A stretch of 64,000 nt of DNA from MedAcidi-G1 sp000817085 (GTDB lineage Bacteria > Actinomycetota > Acidimicrobiia > Acidimicrobiales > MedAcidi-G1), in the NCBI GenBank assembly GCA_045568635.1, contig JBJLAO010000003.1, positions 682,001 to 746,000 of the forward strand, in the 5' to 3' direction. Under the pieces are notes generated by a model, which saw nothing but the letters and a program-made list of their open reading frames with translations, did no database searches and had not been told where the DNA came from. How positions within the stretch are numbered: position 1 is the stretch's first letter; each line of letters starts with the position of its first letter. Shown in pieces: positions 58,305 to 64,000 of the stretch. Made by a program: the position numbers and the translations under genes.

Positions 58305-59135
58305 TCAACAGGATCTGCTACCTGCAAAAACCAGTGCGGCGATGTCAGCGATGGTGGCGAAGGATTCATTGGCTAGTTCGGTGTACATGAAGGAGTTTTT
58401 ATGGTCCGAGTGGCCGATACCCATCGCGTGAACAACTTCGTGCATTACAGCTGTCTCTATATTGTCGCCACGACCGATTATTCCTGATTCGTATTCTTTG
58501 AATATTTTTTCGGAAAGTATTATTCGAGCTCTTGTGATTGTTGGGGTTCTATCGTTTTCGACTGTGTGCCACACTTCTGTGGTTCCAAGTTGCTGGGAGG
58601 TGAGCGTTTCGGAATCTTCTGGAACCCAGATGATGAGAATCGATCCTGTCTCAGGTTCTTGGATATTTTCGTCATTTACTTGGATTGAGGTGTAGTCGCT
58701 TTCGTTTGAGAGCTTCAGTCCTGTGTAGACACTGACAACTTCTGTAACGCCATCTACGACGTTGAACATTTCTTCTTTTTGTGAGAGTGAGGAGTCAATA
58801 AGGGTTGAAACATTTATAGTTCTGCAGTTGCCCCATAAGGCGACTCCACTTCCGGTTGAGACCATTGGAGTTACTCCTGAGTTGTAGAGTGCCGCGTGTG
58901 GATTTTGCTCAGGTGTTTCTACATTTCCAAGGTCAAGGATGTTTTTGATTTCTGGGGACATGTATACTTGCCAGTTTCTGTCGCGTAGGTTTTTGGTCCA
59001 GCTGTTTTCATTTGAGTTTTCTTTGGCGTGTACGGTGAGGCCTTCGCTTGTGGCATTCCCGGCGGCAAAAAGAGAGAATCCTAAGGTGATTACTGCAAGT
59101 GCTATAGCCACCCCGATTAGTTTGCGTAAACTCAT
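58305..59135 (-). CDS. secreted matrixin-like (metzincin) metalloprotease
   Basis: 276 aa. A signal peptide (IGVAIALAVITLGFSLFAAG, about residues 7-26) is followed by the extended zinc motif VMHEVVHAMGIGHSDHKNS (HExxHxxGxxHxxH-like) and a Met-turn candidate SFMYTELANE, the metzincin layout. The protease would act outside the cell, perhaps on the surface proteins encoded beside it (inference). Promoter TTGCAT-17-TATAGT (59143-59171) ends seven bases before the ATG, so the transcript is probably leaderless. It is divergent from a TetR gene. Confidence 0.85.
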   Translation of the reverse strand: MSLRKLIGVAIALAVITLGFSLFAAGNATSEGLTVHAKENSNENSWTKNLRDRNWQVYMSPEIKNILDLGNVETPEQNPHAALYNSGVTPMVSTGSGVALWGNCRTINVSTLIDSSLSQKEEMFNVVDGVTEVVSVYTGLKLSNESDYTSIQVNDENIQEPETGSILIIWVPEDSETLTSQQLGTTEVWHTVENDRTPTITRARIILSEKIFKEYESGIIGRGDNIETAVMHEVVHAMGIGHSDHKNSFMYTELANESFATIADIAALVFAGSRSC

Positions 59136-59142
59136 AACCGAA

Positions 59143-59218
59143 ACTATATAACGTTAATTAGTTTCATGCAACATATTTCGGAAATAAATTGCGTAAATGA
59201 ATTTTTTTATACTATAAT
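59143..59218. promoter_or_regulatory. divergent promoters of metalloprotease and TetR genes
   Basis: On the minus strand TTGCAT (59171-59166) and TATAGT (59148-59143) are 17 bp apart. On the plus strand TTGCGT (59189-59194) and TATAAT (59213-59218) are 18 bp apart. TAACGTTA (59149-59156), a perfect 8-bp palindrome, sits in the spacer of the metalloprotease promoter and could be the TetR operator. Confidence 0.6.
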
Positions 59219-59247
59219 TGTTGATAACAAAGGAAAAAAAGAAAAAA

Positions 59248-59826
59248 ATGGCACGCCCAAGAGATGAAGAATTAGATCAAAAGATCATAGAATCGGCAGC
59301 AGACGAGTTCCATAGAAATGGATATGGGCCTATGAGCCTTGCTTCAGTAGCAAAACGAGCAGGTGTGAGACCAGGTGCGGTTTACACAAGATTTCGTGAC
59401 AAAAAAGAAATGCTCGTCGCAATCCTAGATCATGTAACTGAAATTTCAGAGGGTCATACACAGGTAAGAGTCACTGACGATCCTTATGAAGATTTGGTTT
59501 TCGCTGTTAGAGAAACCCACAATTCTGTGTCCACCCTCCATGCTTTCACTATTCCTGCTCTCGCGATCATGGATACTGACGAAGCAGAAGAGGTTCGTCC
59601 ACTGATTCGTGAAAACATGCTACGTAACAGGCACATGAACTTGATTAGACCTGCACTTGAAAAAGCAATCGAATCTGGTGTGCTTCCTGCTGGCACTGAC
59701 ATTAACTACGCATCAGCGATGCTGATGGGGGCCTATTTCACTTTTCGTCTTGGTATCGACCCTCCGAAATGGCCCGCGGATATGCCAGAAAAACTTGTCC
59801 AAACTCTTGGAGCGGTGCGCCCATAG
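59248..59826 (+). CDS. TetR family transcriptional regulator
   Basis: 192 aa. MARPRDEELDQKIIESAADE opens the DNA-binding domain, with the helix-turn-helix SLASVAKRAGVRPGAVYTRF. The C-terminal domain is of the usual ligand-binding sort without recognisable specificity. The ATG at 59248 follows an A-rich leader with AAAGGA at 59228-59233; the longer TTG start is unlikely. It is divergent from the secreted metalloprotease gene and shares its promoter region, so it is the probable regulator of that gene. Confidence 0.88.
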   Translation: MARPRDEELDQKIIESAADEFHRNGYGPMSLASVAKRAGVRPGAVYTRFRDKKEMLVAILDHVTEISEGHTQVRVTDDPYEDLVFAVRETHNSVSTLHAFTIPALAIMDTDEAEEVRPLIRENMLRNRHMNLIRPALEKAIESGVLPAGTDINYASAMLMGAYFTFRLGIDPPKWPADMPEKLVQTLGAVRP

Positions 59827-59830
59827 TTAT

Positions 59831-60622
59831 CTAGCGTTTCGCTACAAGAAAGACATCAACGAAAGAACCTTCCTCAACTGTCAAATCTGATCTATAGGCG
59901 TATCCCTCTGGGTGTTTAAAACTTTTCAAACCAGAAGGGTTGTCAATTTGGCTTTCAGCAAGAAAACGGACAAGTGAACCTTTGAGGAGTTTGTTCCAAT
60001 GGGAAACGGTTATTAAAGCACGTTTTTTGTTTTTTATAACATCATCGAGGAAACTGACCCTGATTTTTTTGCCAGCAATTGACGAGTCCCAGCCCGCTGA
60101 ATGCTCATTAGGTAGAAGATCCCAAACAACCCCAGAAGCTGCTTGAGTAAGACTCTCTGAAATAAGAGGTCTCCAGAAAGTTGATGGCTTACCGAGTGTG
60201 GAAAGTTTCGCTCCCATTTTCAGTTTGTAATCAGGAATACGATCTCCTGGTCGAAGAACGCCCCAAAGTCCGGAAAAAATTATCACCTGCGAATCTACTC
60301 TCTTTTTCAGTTTCGTTGAAAGAGTTCCGTATTCCAAAGCATCGTAAAGAACCCCTGTATAACGGTCTATAGCCTGAAGCGTTTTTCCCGTATCTACCGA
60401 AAGGTTCGCTTTAGTGGCCTCATCAGTTTTCGCTTCACCAACCCCCAGCAACTTTGAACGGTCCTCAATAGGCGATTTCATAGCTATTTTTAGGGCTTTT
60501 ATGACCTTTTTGCGAGCAGATTCAAGTTCTGGGAAAGACTGTTTGCTCTTAGACCAAGGGAGTCCATCACCACCCGAAGATTTGCCTTCAGAAGGCGGTA
60601 AGAGAATCAGTGGGATAGGCAT
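59831..60622 (-). CDS. yaaA: YaaA family (UPF0246) peroxide-stress protein
   Basis: 263 aa. The N-terminal LILLPPSEGKSSGG, then AIDRYTGVLYDALEYGTLS, FSGLWGVLRPGDRIPDYKLK and WDLLPNEHSAGW are family signatures of YaaA/DUF328. In Escherichia coli YaaA lowers free iron and limits oxidative DNA damage; the biochemical activity is uncertain. Convergent with the TetR gene (4 bp between stops) and divergent from the SDR gene. Confidence 0.92.
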   Translation of the reverse strand: MPIPLILLPPSEGKSSGGDGLPWSKSKQSFPELESARKKVIKALKIAMKSPIEDRSKLLGVGEAKTDEATKANLSVDTGKTLQAIDRYTGVLYDALEYGTLSTKLKKRVDSQVIIFSGLWGVLRPGDRIPDYKLKMGAKLSTLGKPSTFWRPLISESLTQAASGVVWDLLPNEHSAGWDSSIAGKKIRVSFLDDVIKNKKRALITVSHWNKLLKGSLVRFLAESQIDNPSGLKSFKHPEGYAYRSDLTVEEGSFVDVFLVAKR

Positions 60623-60689
60623 AATTTGCTTTCTAGTTTCTAACCGGTACTTTTATTCGCAAGATGAAGATCTCCAAAAGGGGGAACAT

Positions 60690-61589
60690 ATGGGTCGCAG
60701 GTTAGTAGATCGAGTCGCTGTAGTCACAGGCGCAAGCCGAGGAATCGGAAAAGGAATAGCTATAGCGCTTGGTGAAAAAGGAGCAACTGTTTATGTGACG
60801 GGGCGAACACGCGGAGATGGTGAGCGAACAATTGATACAACAGCCGCACTTGTAACCCAAGCAGGAGGAAACGGTATCGCTGTTGAAGTCGATCACTTTC
60901 AAGATGATCAGATACAAGAACTCTTCAAACAAGTAAAAGCAGAACAAGAAGGGTTAGACATTCTTGTAAACAACGTGTTTAAAATTCCTGACCCTCCTGC
61001 ATGGACCGGAGGCTTCTGGGAACATCCTTTGCAGATATGGGATGATCAGGTTGGGATAGGTCTACGAGCACACTATGTCGCCTCGCACAGCGCAGTTCCT
61101 CTACTTATGGGCCGAGAAAACGCTTTAATTGCCAACATTACAAGCCCAGCCGGATTCACGTATCTTTTCAATGCCGCTTACAGCATTGGTAAAGCAGGTC
61201 TTGATCGTATGACACACGATTTAGGATTTGAACTAATCGAACATGGAGTTGCGGTAGTAGGAATGCGACCAGGTCCTGTTCTAACAGAATTCATTGAAGA
61301 TCAAGCCGCTTCGGGCGTACAAGTTTCACTCGAAGGAGTTGAAACACCAATCTACGTCGGAAGGGTAGTTGCCGCCGCCGCTGCTGATCCGGAACTAATG
61401 AGTATGACAGGAAGAGTTCATTGGACCTCCCGTCTAGGTAGACAGTATGAAATCATCGACGAAAACGGTGAAACCCCGATGCTCGCCGAAAAAAGATTCG
61501 AAAAAGCAGTCATAGCAGACCCATATTCCCAAGAATCCATGGTCGCGGGTGGACGTCTAGCACATGGCGGTGAAAGCAAAAAAGACTGA
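60690..61589 (+). CDS. short-chain dehydrogenase/reductase
   Basis: 299 aa. The Rossmann motif is VVTGASRGIGKGIAIALGEK, then DILVNNVF (NNAG variant) and the catalytic region NITSPAGFTYLFNAAYSIGK with Ser, Tyr and Lys. MRPGPVLTEFI is the cofactor-proximal loop. It resembles DHRS1-like SDRs of unknown substrate. AAGGGGG (60678-60684) precedes the ATG at 60690; the frame continues far upstream across yaaA but without similarity. The coding region ends in a basic tail (RLAHGGESKKD). Confidence 0.92.
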   Translation: MGRRLVDRVAVVTGASRGIGKGIAIALGEKGATVYVTGRTRGDGERTIDTTAALVTQAGGNGIAVEVDHFQDDQIQELFKQVKAEQEGLDILVNNVFKIPDPPAWTGGFWEHPLQIWDDQVGIGLRAHYVASHSAVPLLMGRENALIANITSPAGFTYLFNAAYSIGKAGLDRMTHDLGFELIEHGVAVVGMRPGPVLTEFIEDQAASGVQVSLEGVETPIYVGRVVAAAAADPELMSMTGRVHWTSRLGRQYEIIDENGETPMLAEKRFEKAVIADPYSQESMVAGGRLAHGGESKKD

Positions 61590-61647
61590 AATTTTGCCAA
61601 AAATGCTTATTTTCAAGAAATTTGATGAAAAAAAGTAAATTTTTTTT

Positions 61648-61802
61648 AAAAAAAGTAAAAAGCCTTAAAAATAAGCAAAAATCAACAAAATTTGTCATAA
61701 AAACCCTGAAAAATCGGTAAAAAGCTTAAAACGCTCGAAAAAGCTTAAAAACCTTGAAAAATCAGCAAAAAATCCTGAAAAACACTGAAAAACCGCTAAA
61801 AA
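61648..61802. other. phased A-tract region, predicted intrinsically bent DNA
   Basis: About sixteen A-tracts of four to seven A occur at centres near 61651, 659, 669, 679, 689, 701, 711, 721, 730, 740, 749, 759, 770, 780, 790 and 800, an average spacing of 9.9 bp. A-tracts in helical phase bend DNA in one direction. T is rare on the plus strand, so it is not simple AT-richness. It fills most of the 389-bp gene-free gap 61590-61978; no open frame or RNA structure is evident. Confidence 0.75.
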
Positions 61803-61855
61803 CTAAAACTAGTCAAAACCCTTGCAATGATCACCAATCCATGACTTTGCTTTGA

Positions 61856-61883
61856 TTAGACTTGTGTCTAACCAAGGTATACG
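61856..61883 (+). promoter_or_regulatory. promoter and operator candidate, TetR/surface-protein cassette 2
   Basis: TTAGAC-TTGT-GTCTAA (61856-61871) is a perfect 6-bp inverted repeat. TTAGAC (61856-61861) and TATACG (61878-61883), 16 bp apart, could be the -35 and -10, so the repeat would cover the -35 and spacer. It lies between the bent-DNA region and the TetR gene. The arrangement parallels cassette 1, with a different half-site sequence. Confidence 0.45.
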
Positions 61884-61978
61884 GATCGCTTACTGGACGA
61901 GGGGAAGTTAGGTGGCAATCAGTAGGCCTTAGGTGAACGGAGAAGTAATTGCACGTCGAGCGGCGGGCTACGGATGTA

Positions 61979-62602
61979 ATGACTTCGGATGGCCGGAAAA
62001 CGGTCAACGATGGTCGTGCCGTTCGTGCTGCGCGAGAACGAGCGAAGCAACATAGACGCATAGTTGAAGCAACGCGTCTTTTATTAGCTTCAAACGATGT
62101 TGACTCGATAAGAGTCGCCGACATCGCCGACGGTGCTGGCTGTTCAACCGCGACCATCCATAATCATTTCCCCAATGCGCTCCCAGATATTCTCGCCGCC
62201 ATTTCAGAAGACATAATCCAAGCTGCTTTCAAACAGTTCGAAAAAATCTCCAAAGACTTCTCCGGTATAGAACTAGTCAGGTCATATTTCAAAACAGTCG
62301 GTGAACACATCAGCGAACAAGCTGACGTCGCTGTCCCAAGTATCGCCATCTCAGTTGACCTCGCTTCACAGGGAAGCTGGTTCGACAGGAAAATATTTAG
62401 CGACTGTAAAGAACTCTTCAAAACGGCCAAAGAAACTGAACAGATCAACGGCTCACACGACCAACTAGCCAGCCTCACACACACTTTCTTCCAAGGGGCT
62501 CTTTATTCATGGGCGTTGGGAAGCATCACCTCCGAAGAATTTCTTCGCATGTCAACAGAAAGTGTTGATTTCGCTGTTTCATCATGCCGAGGTGCAGCAT
62601 GA
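61979..62602 (+). CDS. TetR family transcriptional regulator (cassette 2)
   Basis: 207 aa. The helix-turn-helix is VADIADGAGCSTATIHNHFP, and the C-terminal FQGALYSWALGSITSEEF is similar to the corresponding stretch of the cassette 1 regulator (FYGLVYKWATGSKSDKEF). The ATG at 61979 is chosen over an upstream TTG at 61949. The stop codon overlaps the start of the next gene (ATGATGA, 4 bp with the first ATG), so regulator and exported protein are translationally coupled, as at 45.6 kb. Confidence 0.87.
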   Translation: MTSDGRKTVNDGRAVRAARERAKQHRRIVEATRLLLASNDVDSIRVADIADGAGCSTATIHNHFPNALPDILAAISEDIIQAAFKQFEKISKDFSGIELVRSYFKTVGEHISEQADVAVPSIAISVDLASQGSWFDRKIFSDCKELFKTAKETEQINGSHDQLASLTHTFFQGALYSWALGSITSEEFLRMSTESVDFAVSSCRGAA

Positions 62603-64000
62603 TGAAACGATTCACCTCCCAAGCCCGTAAGAGCGCAAACATAATTCGACTCTTTATAGGTTTCGCTCTTCTTGCATCCACCCTCGTCCTACCAGTTGGC
62701 GTAGCCCAAGCCGCAGAAACAGTTGAACCAGACGCACCAGGGAAAATGTTCCCAGAGTCGCACAATATTGTTAAACGCCAAAAATATTCACATTCAAATT
62801 TAGATTCGAAGATTTCAGATGAAAAAGTTGACTGCGCGGTCAAAGATAAAGAAGGCGAGGATGCTGGGGCGGCCCTCTATCAAATAATTGAAGACGAGAA
62901 TCTCGTCAAGTATGACCCTGTAACTGGCACTTACGGAGACATGATCACTATTGATGATGTAGATAAAACTCTTAATGGCTTGCTGGTCGATCCGGACGGT
63001 CGAGTCTTCGCTACACACATGTGGAACAATGGCGATCGTGATTTTGTTCAGATACTCCCTGACAGTAAGAGCTTTAAAGTACTTCGTTCGTTATCAAATA
63101 ATAATAAGTCCTATAATGCGGCAACCTACATAGAAGACGATGGAGTGCCTTACGCTTTACTCTCCCAGGCGTTTGGGAAAAAAGCTATAAAAATTAACCT
63201 GGATCAGATTTCCGATTCGACTGAAATTTATTTAGGTGAAGTTCCAAAAGGTAAAAATAATGACTCGTCTAAGGTTAAAGATTTCATTTGGGTGCAAGAA
63301 GGCCTGACAGTAGGCAACCATAAATATTTCATAGTCGGCATACGTGTTAAAGAGGATGGCATTTTAGAAGTTTATCTTTCCGACATGAATGGCAAGTCAA
63401 CAAAGGTTTCTTCTCCGTCTGGTGCTTACGCCTTTGATGTGAATGGAGAAGAAGGTAAAGATTGGCAGTACAAGTTAAAGCTAGATGATGAAGACAACGT
63501 AAAATTTGATGACGAAGGTAATCCAGAAAGAGAAAAAGAAAACGGAAAAGATATAAAGATTCCAATTTTTGTAGGTACTTATGGTGCTGCCTACAACTTC
63601 AAGCAATCTAATGATGTGAATGAAGTCACCTCGATGTTCTTCTCTAACAACGAGGTGGGTGGCATGATGGAGCTTAAATATGAGAACGATACATTTTCAT
63701 TAGTAAGACTTGGGAATTCAAAAGAAACCAGTGACAACGACGGCGGTGGATGCCCATTCACTGGTGCAGAAATAGGGATCGTAGATGTTTTAGATGTTGA
63801 ATGTGGTACAGCCGAAAATTCTTATAAGTACAAATTCAAAATTAAAATAACGAATCTAGCTCCAATTGAAAAATCTTTTAACGTAGAGGCAAAAACTGGA
63901 ATCTCCCCTGAGGATTTAAGTCTTACAACAGACTCTGATTACGATTTTCTAGATTGGGAAAAAGATTTTTCAGTAGGAGGAAATGATGACAGAACTATAG
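62599..64000 (+). CDS. large exported protein with propeller-like domain (cassette 2; runs off the window)
   Basis: An open frame of 467 codons runs from the ATG at 62599 (or 62602) to the right edge without a stop. The signal peptide is basic (MMKRFTSQARKSANIIR), then LFIGFALLASTLVLPVG and a VAQAA cleavage site. The following part (LVKYDPVTGTYGDM and LNGLLVDPDGRVFATHMW) resembles the propeller-like domain of the 45635 protein (VKQLDVQTGAYSDI and LNGIGINPVDGALYGLM). Later sequence is acidic and strand-rich. No anchor is visible before the edge. Its start overlaps the TetR stop, repeating the cassette 1 layout. Confidence 0.85.
   Translation, partial: MMKRFTSQARKSANIIRLFIGFALLASTLVLPVGVAQAAETVEPDAPGKMFPESHNIVKRQKYSHSNLDSKISDEKVDCAVKDKEGEDAGAALYQIIEDENLVKYDPVTGTYGDMITIDDVDKTLNGLLVDPDGRVFATHMWNNGDRDFVQILPDSKSFKVLRSLSNNNKSYNAATYIEDDGVPYALLSQAFGKKAIKINLDQISDSTEIYLGEVPKGKNNDSSKVKDFIWVQEGLTVGNHKYFIVGIRVKEDGILEVYLSDMNGKSTKVSSPSGAYAFDVNGEEGKDWQYKLKLDDEDNVKFDDEGNPEREKENGKDIKIPIFVGTYGAAYNFKQSNDVNEVTSMFFSNNEVGGMMELKYENDTFSLVRLGNSKETSDNDGGGCPFTGAEIGIVDVLDVECGTAENSYKYKFKIKITNLAPIEKSFNVEAKTGISPEDLSLTTDSDYDFLDWEKDFSVGGNDDRTI

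Noticed and set aside
60414..60689. An N-terminal extension of the SDR gene across yaaA
   Set aside because: The upstream frame is antisense to yaaA, has no SDR similarity, and a strong AAGGGGG precedes the ATG at 60690.
45000..64000. Prophage, integron or insertion sequence bringing in the surface-protein island
   Set aside because: No transposase, integrase, terminal inverted repeats or phage structural genes are seen; the tRNA-Arg at 44683-44756 shows no direct repeat of its 3' end in the sequence I compared.

Overview
This window looks like a chromosomal segment of a marine-type actinobacterium, most likely of the class Acidimicrobiia; this is inferred from gene content and not from a marker gene. 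Pointers are a mycothiol ligase gene (mshC) beside cysS, a mycothiol-dependent formaldehyde dehydrogenase (mscR), coproheme decarboxylase (chdC) with hemE and a hemY/cgoX-type oxidase, PAC2 and DUF3499 proteins, a HelD-type RNA polymerase recycling factor, and a split B12 acyl-CoA mutase with MeaB. Base composition is AT-rich for an actinobacterium, but the surface-protein gene near 45.6-49.6 kb looks distinctly more GC-rich. Many transcription units have a TANNNT box 6-8 nt before the start codon and no Shine-Dalgarno, which suggests leaderless mRNAs.

Layout. 1-2.05 kb (minus): carnitine/gamma-butyrobetaine catabolism (start of a GBB dioxygenase gene, L-carnitine dehydrogenase, BKACE cleavage enzyme). 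2.2-4.1 kb: fdhD, chdC and a receiver-like protein. 4.2-7.7 kb: ammonium transporter and GlnD without glnK. 7.7-9.9 kb: Nudix, PAC2, GNAT. 9.95-14.6 kb: a tight run of mscR, two oxidoreductases, a SnoaL-like protein and a DUF1214-like protein. 14.7-19.2 kb: a solute-binding lipoprotein, then two-subunit acyl-CoA mutase and MeaB. 19.2-23.5 kb: envelope glycan genes (GtrA, methyltransferases, GT4, an alpha/alpha-toroid protein). 23.5-29 kb: dtd, an Lnt-like protein lacking the catalytic cysteine, cgoX, hemE and a patatin. 29-41.1 kb: helD, an MBL hydrolase, a MacB-like ABC exporter, GNAT, a 59-aa zinc ribbon, cyclophilin, MFS, HAD, DUF3499 and acyl-CoA dehydrogenase. 41.1-44.8 kb (minus): tRNA-Arg(CCT), alpha/beta hydrolase, mshC, cysS.

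From 45 kb to the right edge lies a surface-protein island: three giant secreted or membrane-anchored proteins built from beta-propeller-like repeats, Calx-beta-like repeats, FN3-like domains, Thr/Pro linkers and pentapeptide repeats, plus a secreted metzincin-type metalloprotease, a small lipoprotein and three TetR regulators. Twice (45.0 and 62.0 kb) a TetR gene overlaps by 1-4 bp the start of a large exported protein gene, and the two exported proteins share a domain. I regard this repeated TetR-surface-protein cassette, with promoter-overlapping inverted repeats and about 150 bp of phased A-tracts (predicted bent DNA) before the second copy, as the most unusual feature here. The pentapeptide gene at 49.6-53.9 kb is split over three reading frames.

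The only gene-free stretch over 300 bp is 61590-61978, which holds the A-tract region and a probable promoter/operator.
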